Assembly (NCBI GenBank): GCA_964565925.1
Contig: CAZMGV010000008.1
Location: 116,679 to 180,678 of the forward strand
Direction of reading: 5' to 3'
Source of the DNA: CAZMGV01 sp964565925
Lineage (GTDB): Bacteria > JAGRBM01 > JAHCIT01
DNA length: 64,000 nucleotides
Position numbers and translations under genes: made by a program
The notes under the pieces: generated by a model
The model's input: the letters and a program-made list of their open reading frames with translations, nothing else
Database searches by the model: none
What the model was told of the DNA's origin: nothing
Shown here: positions 47,001 through 55,339 of the stretch, in pieces
Position numbering within the stretch: position 1 is the first letter of the stretch
Layout: each line of letters starts with the position of its first letter

Positions 47001-48063
47001 CGGCGCGTGACGCCACCGGTACGGCCGGCGAACCGTCTGCACCGAGGAAACCGTCGATGCCGCCCGCCGACACGAGGTAGGACGGAATCGGATTGGGCGA
47101 GGCGCCCAGGATATTCGTGCGTCCGACGACGCCGTATTCGGCGGCCACCGGAGAGGCGAGGTCCTTGTAGACCGTCACGTCTTTCTGGCCGACCAGCGCC
47201 GTACCGACCAGCGCCGCCTGCAGCGTGATCGTGCCGCCGCTCGGATACAGCGTCGTTGTGGAGAACGTCGCCTGCGCGATACCGGTCGTGCTGTCGAACG
47301 ACGAGTTTGCCGGGGAGAGCGAGCCGAACAGGCCGAGAATATCGGTCGACGACCACGCCACCTTGAAGCCGGCGGCCGAGGCCCCGGTGATGATCTGGTC
47401 GCTGGCGTTCTTGAGCCGCGCCTTCACGACCGTGTTGCTGGTCGTGGGTGTCGAGAGGAAGTCATGGGCCTCGAACAGTTCGATGGAGGTGGGAACGTTC
47501 GGGTCGGTGGCGAACACGAGGTTCGTGACCGTCTGAAGCAGGGTCGTCACGTTCGACGGGGCGAGGTGGGAGATATCCACCGTGTAGGTGCCCGCGGTCG
47601 TCGCGCGGACGTAGAACGTCGCCGCCGATCCGCCCGGAAGCACGCCGATGGTCGCCGTTGTGTAGGCGCTGGAGCCCGGAGCCGAATCGAGATGGATATT
47701 CGATCCCGTGGGTGCCGTGACGTTGAGGGCGACCGGAGCGGTGTCGGTCGCCGTCGTTCCGGTCAGCGTGACCGTAATGTCGACCTGGTACTGCTCGACC
47801 CCGTTGGCCACGCAGCCGCTCGGAGCACCGGTGCAGCTGAGCGGGGTTTTCGTGACGGTCATGCCGTATATCAGATCGGCCGGCACCTCGACGGTGACCG
47901 TGTGGTCCACGGTCTTGGTGATGGTCTTGGTCCCGCCGCCGCCGCAACCGGTGACAGCCGCCGAGACCGCCGTGAGCAGTGCCGCAACCAGCTTGAGGCC
48001 GCGCCGGCGGCTGCCGTTCGTACCGGCAGGAACGCCTGCGGTGGTTTCATTACGTAGTTTCAT
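44026..48063 (-). CDS. Large exported lipoprotein with Ig-like repeats
   Basis: 1345 residues from the ATG at 48063, which has GGAG nine bases upstream. N-terminus: basic segment (SRRRGLKL), hydrophobic stretch, lipobox AVTGC, then four glycines: a lipoprotein signal. The mature protein is Thr/Ser/Val-rich with Ig-like segments, for example around YGMTVTKTPLSC and GGTITLQAALVG, and many cysteines in the middle. No catalytic motif is recognised. First gene of a two-gene unit with the giant protein downstream; base composition matches its neighbours. Possibly an outer-surface partner or anchor of that protein; inference only. Confidence 0.78.
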   Translation of the reverse strand: MKLRNETTAGVPAGTNGSRRRGLKLVAALLTAVSAAVTGCGGGGTKTITKTVDHTVTVEVPADLIYGMTVTKTPLSCTGAPSGCVANGVEQYQVDITVTLTGTTATDTAPVALNVTAPTGSNIHLDSAPGSSAYTTATIGVLPGGSAATFYVRATTAGTYTVDISHLAPSNVTTLLQTVTNLVFATDPNVPTSIELFEAHDFLSTPTTSNTVVKARLKNASDQIITGASAAGFKVAWSSTDILGLFGSLSPANSSFDSTTGIAQATFSTTTLYPSGGTITLQAALVGTALVGQKDVTVYKDLASPVAAEYGVVGRTNILGASPNPIPSYLVSAGGIDGFLGADGSPAVPVASRADEFQLKIRILSADEVTQGLGCNSFTPGGVGTVVCLPSDTKIQIDCLPALDPGNSSVVLAANDCWFSTTANGSPGNVRSNSLLLDCGVQANADSCVNTVFFRVAKNSVKTRTGVGFNKIFPNLRIRTSGTINATPSLTRRYGSQSSQAPVEATWGALTFPANSVAGEENLIRLLPDASLPFIVSWVDPVPASTPTGDCSIVAGSTAGNKVVQCSENPPDYPLACYQDSFPPAGLPVYDPNLCSSAVNAQCATPGSFQSGVCNSTALSNDLPRIPLRMQILPSTCRSLQDLTDHPSDCAQWLNATDGSSSQVAVNFTYGGSQTQAPYVVSTHIAFLSSSTQTQNLDNISVASDLASAWFPLDIGDLSNTGQTFLMPPLTTTAGTTPPLYSVSMTATPVSTVNSIATTGLPTASQSVTVNPSCFTPVSISCVRTLPDVGVAPTEPSCLQNSSSRTIEANNNVIRAGFPSGGDCMYVTCTVKTFGELNAAQSVDGQVMCPLAAASYKLPDANNYSIRFIDQGRTGVDQLVGSLDGQEIDADGGSGESNGVEVQFAAEPAVANAQPNFGLSSDTSNKNLNVTISSQKASAYIRVRSTSRSASQTAGYIVRLQEKPSSSAPNPLDPTTLLQVTPTPIPVAPDSRLPGQVVIVLKHPDTLMSSSTEDVDAMSSRYAALDTNFAAAYGITAAGGATDYRNSPYFSRVAVVKVLTLAGNVVSGSLTEGINFSLTGSSGSLYTSSPVNQGCTTTSVSGTVTTSNNSLYGPNTQVALGCVVSDGDYNLDPGTPGTTTVNVVLSNCPSAKQPLCKASKQVSVKSVRKSVVYQFPMNRTSGSAAVPFAGFTLRYLFNDDNLVYDPADPAYPSGQDFLLSLGVLQDNLITHAGACAGNPASGNCDEVRILQSTGSNAYTFPAGGSNTREVIRTQFKIKDLCLSVSCNTLPTRLLYNPAPAEIVEVTQGTGQSEIFAYDVSGIPVAAPLQFTVPSQVNSAKNFGQP

Positions 48064-48562
48064 CTGCGTCTCCATAAAAACGAATCTTTCCGCTGCCCGC
48101 AGGCTGTTGCCTGCAGCCCTCCGCTGTTGTCCGCCGGGAAAATCGCCCTTTTCCGTAGTTACGAACATTATGACTTCGCCATCTCCGGCGGGGGAACCGA
48201 ATTACGAATGATTACAACCGGATTCCCTAAGGAATTAAGCGATTTAAATCACCATACCGGAATTTGGAGGGGTGCTCCAAACGGCCCGCCGTCTGCCAGA
48301 AATCTTTACATACACAGGGTAATTCACAGCCCGTATCCGTCAACAGTACCGGCAGGTTAAACCGTTCTATTCGTGTTCCTGCCCGTGTTCTGGTGACCTA
48401 TAATACAACCGTCCGCCGCTTTCCGGTCCCGAGCGGACCCAAACGCCGTCTGTCCGGTCGGGAGACGTTCATTGCGGCGGGGCCGATTGTCGGTCCATAA
48501 TGACCGCCGGTCAGGGACTAACGAGACGAAACACCGGCGGCAGGAACGCCGGACAGGCCTGT
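48064..48562. other. Divergent intergenic region
   Basis: About 500 bases between the lipoprotein (minus) and the coiled-coil deacetylase (plus) without a convincing gene. It holds a hairpin GCAGGC-TGTT-GCCTGC near 48095-48112 in the lipoprotein leader, an AT-richer middle (48200-48260), and a perfect TATAAT at 48399-48404 on the plus strand without a clear -35. I see no riboswitch consensus. Confidence 0.5.
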
Positions 48563-51500
48563 ATGCCCAACGATTCCGCCCCCACGCCCGGCGCCCCAGG
48601 CGCACCTGATCTGCTCCGGCTGCTCGCCGAGCGCGAAGAGCTGCTGGCACGGCTGGCCCGCGAATCCGCGAAAGAGCGCGCCGACGCGCTGGCCGCCCTG
48701 GAGCGAGTGAACCAGGCGCTGCGGGAACGCGAGGCGGAACTCTCCCGCGCACTGGCGGAACGGCAGGCGGCCGAAGACCGGGCGGCGGCGGCCGGCCGCG
48801 ATCTCGCCCAGTCGCGCGAAGACACCGCCCGCACCGGACGCGAACGGGATGAACTCCGGACACGCCTCGAAGCCGACCTCGCCCAGCTCCGCTCGGACGC
48901 CGACCGGCGGCAGGAGCAGATTCTCAAACTGACCCACGATCTGGCCGCCGCCGATACGGCGCGCCAGGAACGCGAACGCGAACTGGCGCAGACCCAGGAA
49001 CGGCTCCGGGCGGCCGACACCGGCCTCCGGGTCCAGAGCGATGCCAGCCAGACCGAGATCCGTGATCTCACGTCGCGGCTGAACGCGCTCGCCGTCGAAC
49101 GGGACGGTCTCAACGTCCGGCTCGACGCGCAGAACCGCCGCACCGCCGAACTGGACGGTGAAACCGCCGCGCTCCGCAGCCGGCTCGCCGCCTTCGAAGG
49201 CGACCTGCGCGAACAGGGCCGGTCCGCGGCGGCTGAAAAAACCTCGCTCGAAACGCGAATCCAGGAACTGATCTCGAGCCGCGAAGAGACCCTCCAGCAC
49301 AAGAAGCGGCTGGAACGCGAAGTCGAACGGGTCGAGGAGCTTCTTGAAGAGTCGCAGAGCCGGCTGCTCGAGCGGGAACGCGCGCTTGCCCAGCAGGCGC
49401 GAACCTCCGCCGCCGAACGGATCGAGGCGCGCCGCCGGATCGAGGACGCCGCTCGCGCCGAACAGGCGGCCCGCGAACGGGCGGCGGCGCTGGACGCGCA
49501 GCTTCAGCGGACGGCGGCGGACCTGCAGGCGTCGCAACTGCGCGCCGACGGCCTCTCCGCCGAGATCAAATCCGAACGGGACGCCCGGCTGCTCGACCAG
49601 ACCCGCGCCTCCGACGAACAGCGGCAGCTCGACGGCCATATCGCCCGCCTGCGGGAGGACCACTCCCGCGATCAGGAGAAGCTCCGCCAGCTGGACGAAG
49701 CGCTGCGGCAGACGCTCGAATCGCTCGACCGGGAACGGGCGGCCGCGACGGCGGCGCTTCAGACCCGCGAGAGCCGGATCGCCCGGCTTGAAGAAGAGTT
49801 GTCGGTTATTCGCCCCGATCTCGCCCGTGTGCAGGCGGAGCAGGCGGCGGCCCGCGAACTGGCCGACGCCCGGGCGCAGGAACTGGCCGCCCTCGCCCGC
49901 CGGGCCGAAGAGACCGAACGGGCGCTGCGTACGGCCGAAACCTCCCGCGAAGAGACCGCCTCCGCCCGGGCGAAAGCCGATACCGAGCTGGCCGCCGCCC
50001 GGGAAAAGCTGACAGGCCTCGGTATCCGTCTCGAAGAAACCGAACGCACGGCGCGCCAGCGCGCGGAGGAGGCGACCCGCCTCGAAAACCTGCTCACCGA
50101 ACGGGAGAAAATCCTCGCCGAACTGGTGGGCGGGCAGAGCGAAGAGGTCCGCCGCTACGAAAAACTGCTCGAAGAGGCGCGGACCCGCACCCGGTATCTC
50201 GAATCCACGCTGGCCGCCTCCGGCGTCAAGACGGAGGCGGCTGCGGCGGCGCTGGCGGGGGCGACGCCTGCCGCCGCCCCCGCGTTCCTGCAGGACGAAC
50301 TGGCCAAGCTCCGGGCCGAGACGGCGAGCCTGTCGAAGGCGCTCGACGCGGCGCTGCGCAAGACGCTGTCCGAAAGCGGCCGCACCGCGGAACTGGCGAA
50401 CCAGCTGACGCGGATCGAAGGGAAACTCTCGGCGCCGGCCGACACCGCCGCCGCCGACCGGGAGAGGCGTTTACAGGAAATTCTGGACCACATCCGCGCC
50501 GAATCGCGCACGGCGCAGGACGGGCTGCGCAAGCAGATCGACGAACTCGACCGGCGGATGGCGCAGCGCCAGAACGCGCAAACGGCCGCGCAACCGGCGG
50601 CGGCTCCGGTCAGGCTCGACCCGGCCGAGTTCAAGCGCCTGCAGGCGGAACTGGACCAGCGACTTGTCCGCAGCGAGAAGCAGATCAACCAGATGCTCAC
50701 GGCGTTCGAGGCCTTTTCAAAAGGGGGCGCCGCTCCGGTCTCCGGCACGCCTGCCTCCGGTACGGGTGCGGCCACTTCGGGCGGCGCAGGCGGCGACGCC
50801 GTCGCCCGCGCCATCGAACAGATCCGCGCCGAATCGAAGGCGTCGGGCGAATCGCTGCGCAAGGAGATGTCGCGGCTGTCGGAGTCTCTGAAAACCGCCC
50901 GGCCCCCTGCCCCCGCAGTTACCGCTGCCGGGACACCGGACCGCCTCAGCGAGCGGCGGGTGATTTCGGCGGGCGTCGTCCTGCTCGTGCTGCTCGCCGC
51001 CGGTTTCGGCGCCGTGCTCTGGCGTCAGGCGGGGCTGGAGCGGCGGATCGCGCATCTCTCCCCCGGCCAGTCCGAACTGTTCACCGGCGCACGGCCCGCC
51101 AGGACGCTCGCCCGCCCCGAGCCCGACGCAAAGTTCCCGCTCACGACGGCGGAGGAGTCCATCGATCTCGCCGGACGCGCCGAAGGCGCTCAGGGCGTGG
51201 TGCTGCATCTGGACGGAATCTTCTTCGCCGCCGTTCCGGTCCGCGGCGGCAAATACCTGTTCGATCACATTATGCTCGAGCCGGGCAGCCACAAGGCCGA
51301 ACTGTGGGCGTTCCTCGCGGGCGGCGGTTTTTCGGAACCGCTCTCGGGCGACATTATCCGGTCCCTGCCCGCCAAGGCGGCGCGTCTCAGCACGCCGCCC
51401 CGGCCCGCGATCGCCGACCTCGACGTCGAGCGCGGCCCCACCGACCGGCGCGAGATCGTCCTCACCTTCGACGCCGACGGCGCGCAGGGGGCCGAGGTCA

Positions 51501-52129
51501 TTCTCGATACGCTGCGCCAGAAGCGGATCCAGACGACCGTCTTTCTCACCGGCAAGTTCATGGACAAATATCCCGGCCTCGTCCGCCAGATCGTCAAGGA
51601 CGGGCACGAGGTCGGCAATCACACGCAGACGCATCCGCACCTGACCACCTACGACCAGAACAACCGGCACGAGACCCGGCCCGAGGTCACAAAGGAGTGG
51701 TTCCTGGACGAGCTGATGAAACCGGCGGCGAAGTTCGAGGAACTGACCGGTACGCCGATGGCGAAAATCTGGCGGGCTCCCTACGGCGAAGTGAACCCGC
51801 AGATTCTCCGGTGGGCGCACGAACTGGGCTACCGCCACGTCGGCTGGACCCGCGACTACGCCCACAGCATGACGCTCGATTCGCTGGACTGGGTCATCAA
51901 CCGGTCGGACAAGAACTACCAGCCGGGCGGCAAGATCATCGACCGGCTGCTCAATTTCGAGCGCGAGTCCCGGGACGGCGTGAACGGCGGGATCGTGCTG
52001 ATGCATCTGGGCACCGAACGCGTGGCCGGAGACTCCGTGGGGCTTCATCTTCCCCGGCTGATCGACGAATGGCGCGAACGGGGCTACCGGTTCGTGAAGG
52101 TCAGCACCTGGCTGACCGAGGACACATGA
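48563..52129 (+). CDS. Coiled-coil / transmembrane / NodB polysaccharide deacetylase fusion
   Basis: 1188 residues. No signal peptide. Residues about 10-770 are almost continuous heptad-like Glu/Arg/Ala/Leu coiled coil. A membrane helix follows at about 798-820 (VISAGVVLLVLLAAGFGAVL), then an Ig-like linker (about 850-935) and a carbohydrate-esterase-4 NodB domain (about 962-1180). Catalytic signs: Asp970/Asp972 in TFDADG (usual TFDDG with one inserted Ala), metal-binding His1020 and His1024 in NHTQTHPH, RAPYGE at 1071-1076, and MHLG with His1148. Predicted topology: coil in cytoplasm, deacetylase outside. Start at 48563 is likely; an in-frame ATG at 48500 is possible. It overlaps a GIY-YIG gene. 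It could link a cytoplasmic structure to wall or glycan editing. Confidence 0.85.
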   Translation: MPNDSAPTPGAPGAPDLLRLLAEREELLARLARESAKERADALAALERVNQALREREAELSRALAERQAAEDRAAAAGRDLAQSREDTARTGRERDELRTRLEADLAQLRSDADRRQEQILKLTHDLAAADTARQERERELAQTQERLRAADTGLRVQSDASQTEIRDLTSRLNALAVERDGLNVRLDAQNRRTAELDGETAALRSRLAAFEGDLREQGRSAAAEKTSLETRIQELISSREETLQHKKRLEREVERVEELLEESQSRLLERERALAQQARTSAAERIEARRRIEDAARAEQAARERAAALDAQLQRTAADLQASQLRADGLSAEIKSERDARLLDQTRASDEQRQLDGHIARLREDHSRDQEKLRQLDEALRQTLESLDRERAAATAALQTRESRIARLEEELSVIRPDLARVQAEQAAARELADARAQELAALARRAEETERALRTAETSREETASARAKADTELAAAREKLTGLGIRLEETERTARQRAEEATRLENLLTEREKILAELVGGQSEEVRRYEKLLEEARTRTRYLESTLAASGVKTEAAAAALAGATPAAAPAFLQDELAKLRAETASLSKALDAALRKTLSESGRTAELANQLTRIEGKLSAPADTAAADRERRLQEILDHIRAESRTAQDGLRKQIDELDRRMAQRQNAQTAAQPAAAPVRLDPAEFKRLQAELDQRLVRSEKQINQMLTAFEAFSKGGAAPVSGTPASGTGAATSGGAGGDAVARAIEQIRAESKASGESLRKEMSRLSESLKTARPPAPAVTAAGTPDRLSERRVISAGVVLLVLLAAGFGAVLWRQAGLERRIAHLSPGQSELFTGARPARTLARPEPDAKFPLTTAEESIDLAGRAEGAQGVVLHLDGIFFAAVPVRGGKYLFDHIMLEPGSHKAELWAFLAGGGFSEPLSGDIIRSLPAKAARLSTPPRPAIADLDVERGPTDRREIVLTFDADGAQGAEVILDTLRQKRIQTTVFLTGKFMDKYPGLVRQIVKDGHEVGNHTQTHPHLTTYDQNNRHETRPEVTKEWFLDELMKPAAKFEELTGTPMAKIWRAPYGEVNPQILRWAHELGYRHVGWTRDYAHSMTLDSLDWVINRSDKNYQPGGKIIDRLLNFERESRDGVNGGIVLMHLGTERVAGDSVGLHLPRLIDEWRERGYRFVKVSTWLTEDT

Positions 52130-52473
52130 GATCGTCCGGCGCCGCCAGTCCTGCCGTTTCTGCCGGCTCCGCCGGCCCTGCCCAAACGGACCCTGCCGGG
52201 AACTATTTCGTGTACATTGTCCGCTGCCGCGACGGATCGCTCTATACCGGTACGGCCCGGGACCTCGACAGCCGAATCGGGAAACATAATAAGGGCACCG
52301 GAGCGAAGTACACCCGGTCACGTCGCCCCGTTGCACTGGTCTATTTCGAAACGGTTGAGGGGCGCGGAGCGGGACTTAAACGGGAAGCTGAAATTAAAAG
52401 ACTCACACGTGCGCAGAAACTCGTTCTGCTGCGGAAAAATTCCGCACCCGGGCCGCACTCCCGTAAAAAATAG
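52126..52473 (+). CDS. GIY-YIG nuclease superfamily protein (YhbQ/UPF0213-like)
   Basis: 115 residues. Core NYFVYIVRCRDGSLYTGTA, then DSRIGKHNKG and KREAEIKRL carry the conserved Tyr, Arg, His/Asn and Glu of single-domain GIY-YIG proteins. An Ala/Ser/Gly-rich N-terminus of about 24 residues precedes it. These proteins are small DNA-cleaving or structure-binding nucleases of unclear role. Its ATG overlaps the deacetylase stop by four bases, so it is translationally coupled to it. Confidence 0.85.
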   Translation: MRSSGAASPAVSAGSAGPAQTDPAGNYFVYIVRCRDGSLYTGTARDLDSRIGKHNKGTGAKYTRSRRPVALVYFETVEGRGAGLKREAEIKRLTRAQKLVLLRKNSAPGPHSRKK

Positions 52474-52509
52474 TACTCATTCTGTTTCCGCTTGCTGCGC
52501 TGTTTCCAT

Positions 52510-52515
52510 TAGAAT
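52510..52515 (+). promoter_or_regulatory. Possible -10 element upstream of the Fis-type HTH gene
   Basis: TAGAAT, five of six to TATAAT, about 70 bases before the start codon at 52585. No good -35 at 16-18 bases. Weak. Confidence 0.25.
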
Positions 52516-52584
52516 ACACCGCGTATTCAGGGCGGATGGCGGCATCACATCCAGACAACCACGTTGAAAGGCTAGACACGATTC

Positions 52585-53013
52585 ATGATCTCGAACTACC
52601 AGCTTCAGAACAGCTACCTTCAGTTGAAGGAGATCGCGCGGTTCAACATGCCCGAACCCCGCGTGCAGGAGATCTTCCACACGATTTCCCGCATCGCTCC
52701 GACCTGCATGGTGGACCCCGCCATCGCCAAGGGATTCATCAACTGGATGGTCCAGAACCACGAACTGATGACCCCCAGCGTCGTCACCGAACTGGCCCGC
52801 GCCGAGCTGTCGCTGCGCGAACTGAAGACCGTGCCCGTGCAGGTGCAGGAAGGACTCACCCTGCCGGAACAGCTCGAGCTGACCGAGAAGGAACTGATCA
52901 AGCGCGCGCTTAACCTGCACCGCCGCAAGGGCGACGCGGCCAGCGCGCTCGGCATTCCGCAGAGCACGCTGTCCACGAAACTGCGCAAATTCGGACTGAA
53001 CGACGACGACTGA
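52585..53013 (+). CDS. Free-standing Fis/NtrC-type HTH protein
   Basis: 142 residues. The C-terminal 101-137 (EKELIKRALNLHRRKGDAAS, then LGIPQSTLSTKLRKFGL) matches the Fis-type HTH that ends NtrC-family sigma-54 activators. The N-terminal 100 residues are helical and unassigned. No AAA+ or receiver domain is attached. First of a short plus-strand pair with an XRE regulator. Two degenerate sigma-54-activator-like proteins lacking their own HTH are encoded within 3.8 kb, so it may supply DNA binding for them (inference). E. coli Fis is 98 residues and lacks this N-terminal half. Confidence 0.8.
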   Translation: MISNYQLQNSYLQLKEIARFNMPEPRVQEIFHTISRIAPTCMVDPAIAKGFINWMVQNHELMTPSVVTELARAELSLRELKTVPVQVQEGLTLPEQLELTEKELIKRALNLHRRKGDAASALGIPQSTLSTKLRKFGLNDDD

Positions 53014-53072
53014 ACCGGTTGTCACGGCAAAGTGCCGGCAGGGGGATGCCGGTTCCAGGGGAGTGGAAAACC

Positions 53073-53531
53073 ATGAAGGCTTCTGACGAAAACGGCCGCG
53101 GCAACGGAGTCGGAGGGCGTATCCGGGCCCTTCGCAAGACACTGGACCTCACCGCCGGCGAATTCGGCCAGAAGGTCGGCGTCGACGCCTCAACCGTCGC
53201 CCGCTGGGAACAGGGCGCCGCGGTGCCAACCCAGCCCGACCTTGCCAAGGTCTGGAAAGCCCTCAACGTGGACCTCAACTGGCTGCTCGTGGACTCCTAC
53301 CGGCCAGGGTATCTCAACGAAGTGCGCGTGCAGAACGGCCGCGTCGTGGACCCGCTCATCTTCACGGGCGGGCGCGAGACCCAGGATGCCGTGAAAATCG
53401 TCACCCACTACCGGGCCATGGACCCGGATGACCGTGCGTTCGTCAACAAGGTGTTCGACAGCGTGCTTGAATCTCCCCGCGAACCGGAAGTCATCGATGT
53501 GACGCCGGGCAGTCCCGTCCGCCGCAAGTAG
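53073..53531 (+). CDS. XRE-family HTH regulator
   Basis: 152 residues. HTH_3 at about 14-66: GGRIRALRKTLDLTAGEFGQ, then VDASTVARWEQG. The C-terminal 85 residues are not recognised but include an acidic helix (YRAMDPDDRAFVNKVFDSVL). Start at 53073 with GGGGAG upstream; an upstream Met at 53019 lacks support. Cotranscribed with the Fis-type gene after 59 bases and convergent with the 7TM gene. Target unknown. Confidence 0.8.
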   Translation: MKASDENGRGNGVGGRIRALRKTLDLTAGEFGQKVGVDASTVARWEQGAAVPTQPDLAKVWKALNVDLNWLLVDSYRPGYLNEVRVQNGRVVDPLIFTGGRETQDAVKIVTHYRAMDPDDRAFVNKVFDSVLESPREPEVIDVTPGSPVRRK

Positions 53532-53598
53532 CCGCAAGCAGATTTTTCGCTTGAGCCGCCGGTAACACGGCCGGTCCTGCCGCCGGATCTGCCGCTGA

Positions 53599-55305
53599 TC
53601 AGGCCGCGGGCGCTGGCGGCAGTCCCGATTTTTCCAGCACGAACCGTTCGATCTCACCCCGGAGCTGCTCGCTGCTTCCCCGCCAGTCGCGGCGGCAGAA
53701 GCGGTCGCGCTCTTCGGGGCTGACCTGGAAATCCCGCCCGTACAGCATCCCGAGTTCGACCAGGTACTGGTCGATCAGGAGCGACACGCCGTCGGGGAAG
53801 GCCACCGGATCGTCGGTCTCCATCACCGGCAGTTCGGGTCCGCCGAACTCGCGGCTGCCCAGCAGCCGGCCGCGCCCGAACGCCCGCCGGTGCAGCGACG
53901 AACTGCAGACGACCGCCTTCGCGCCGTCGTGCAGGAGCGCGCCCAGCGCGAACTCGAACTCCGGCCTGACCGTATCCGTTTCCGTCCAGACCCAGATGAC
54001 CGTGCCCTGCGGATCCGTCACCTGTTCGAGCAGGCCGCGTCCCGCCGGCCCATCGTCCGATTCCGGATACGGATAGATCGCCTCGACCAGGTGGGGCCGT
54101 CCGGCGATCCGGGCCGCACTGCGCAGCAGTTCCCGGGGCGCATCGCGCGAAATCAGCACGAGCCCGGGCCCCGACGACAGCGCCCTGACCACGGCATCCG
54201 ACACCGACAGGGCGTTCTGCGAAACCGCGGGCCAGACCGCACCCTTCGGTTCGAGGATCCGGCTCTCCGCGTTCCAGCCGGTCATGCGCAGCGCGAGCGC
54301 GCCGGTCTGGCTCGTCTGGGTAATGCCGAGACGGTCCACAATACGCTGGACCCGTCCCAGGTCGCCCGCGCCGTATAGCCGCGCCGAACTCTCCGGCGGC
54401 AGAGCGACCCGGAACCGGGCGGTGCCCGCCCCGCCTGTCCGCTCACCGCCGGCCGGTGCTCCGCCGGCCTGAACCCCGGCGGCTTCCCACGCGAGTGTCA
54501 CCGGCGCACCGGCCAGATCCGACAGCCGCCGCACCAGGTATTCGACGGAATGCGAAGGCGACATGCGGGATTCGAGCAGCGCCAGTTCGTCGAGCAGTCT
54601 CGATCTCGGATTGGGGAAAACCTTTCCGATGGCGCCGAACAGGTCCGGCAGCCGGTTGTCGACGATCGACCACGTAAGCACGGTGATCGGAATAATGGTG
54701 AGCCCCGGCCCCACGAACAGGTAGCGGTTGTCGCCGAACAGTACCGGGAGCACCTGGTTGAGCGTGAGCTGGACCTGCATCGTCACGAAGAACGCGGTGA
54801 CATCGATCAGCACCCGGTTGCGGGACGACCAGTCGATCCCGCTCCACCGGCGCACCAGCCAGACCGTTTCATAGATCAGCAGCAGGCCGTGGAACAGCAT
54901 CGGCACCGCCTGCAGCGGACCGTAGGACCACACCGCCGCGCCGTTATCCATCTGTACGGAAGCGATCACCGACGGGCCGGTGAAGGCAGGCAGATGCGTC
55001 AGCAGCGCCGCGCCGAAAACACCGGCGATAAGCCGGCGGTCCGGCTTCTCTCCGGTCGCCAGCACGCGCAGCATGAAGAAGGTCGCCGGGTGGCCGATCA
55101 TCGGTCCTGCGAAAGCGAGCCGCCCCGACCAGAGCAGGAGCGGAAGGTCCGTGCCGCCGTACCAGATCCCCGCATACGCCAGCAGCCACAGCGCCGCGCT
55201 CACCGAGCAGATCATCGCCCAGACGCCCAGACCGGGCACGACCGACCGCTTGCGGGCGAACCAGCCGTTACCAAGGGCGTAGAGTGCGAATATAATCAGT
55301 AGCAT
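53599..55305 (-). CDS. 7TM sensor protein with degenerate sigma-54-activator-like AAA+ domain
   Basis: 568 residues. Residues about 1-215 contain seven hydrophobic helices like the 7TM region of some membrane histidine kinases. Residues about 232-345 look GAF-like (RLLDELALLESRMSP). Residues about 360-558 follow the sigma-54 AAA+ outline but are degenerate: GPGLVLISRDAPRELLRSAA stands where VLITGESGTGKE would be (no P-loop), GTVIWVWTE replaces GTLFLDEI, and the C-terminal FCRRDWRGSSEQLRGEIERF resembles the WPGNVREL lid. No histidine-kinase or HTH motif is present. Divergent from the pseudo-activator at 55548. The start lies in the first helix; no strong ribosome-binding site. Function probably non-enzymatic sensing (inference). 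Confidence 0.75.
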   Translation of the reverse strand: MLLIIFALYALGNGWFARKRSVVPGLGVWAMICSVSAALWLLAYAGIWYGGTDLPLLLWSGRLAFAGPMIGHPATFFMLRVLATGEKPDRRLIAGVFGAALLTHLPAFTGPSVIASVQMDNGAAVWSYGPLQAVPMLFHGLLLIYETVWLVRRWSGIDWSSRNRVLIDVTAFFVTMQVQLTLNQVLPVLFGDNRYLFVGPGLTIIPITVLTWSIVDNRLPDLFGAIGKVFPNPRSRLLDELALLESRMSPSHSVEYLVRRLSDLAGAPVTLAWEAAGVQAGGAPAGGERTGGAGTARFRVALPPESSARLYGAGDLGRVQRIVDRLGITQTSQTGALALRMTGWNAESRILEPKGAVWPAVSQNALSVSDAVVRALSSGPGLVLISRDAPRELLRSAARIAGRPHLVEAIYPYPESDDGPAGRGLLEQVTDPQGTVIWVWTETDTVRPEFEFALGALLHDGAKAVVCSSSLHRRAFGRGRLLGSREFGGPELPVMETDDPVAFPDGVSLLIDQYLVELGMLYGRDFQVSPEERDRFCRRDWRGSSEQLRGEIERFVLEKSGLPPAPAA

Positions 55306-55321
55306 CGGAATAAAACCCGGA

Positions 55322-55339
55322 AAATCGGAAATCCGATTT
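55322..55339. promoter_or_regulatory. Perfect inverted repeat in divergent promoter region
   Basis: AAATCGG-AAAT-CCGATTT, 7-bp arms, starting 17 bases upstream of the 7TM gene start. Could be an operator or a leader hairpin for that gene. The rest of 55306-55547 holds a weak plus-strand promoter candidate (TTGGAA at 55505-55510, GTTAAT at 55528-55533) and no gene. Confidence 0.4.

Noticed and set aside
45055..47010. Plus-strand open frame of 651 residues opposite the lipoprotein gene
   Set aside because: Same shadow composition, no start signals; the minus-strand frame has a lipobox and is complete.
48064..48200. Riboswitch (c-di-GMP or cobalamin) in the lipoprotein leader
   Set aside because: There is a GCAGGC hairpin, but none of the conserved sequence blocks of those riboswitches.
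48518..49663. Antisense open frames over the coiled-coil region
   Set aside because: Ser/Arg- or Phe-rich shadows caused by biased Glu/Arg/Ala codons in the coil.
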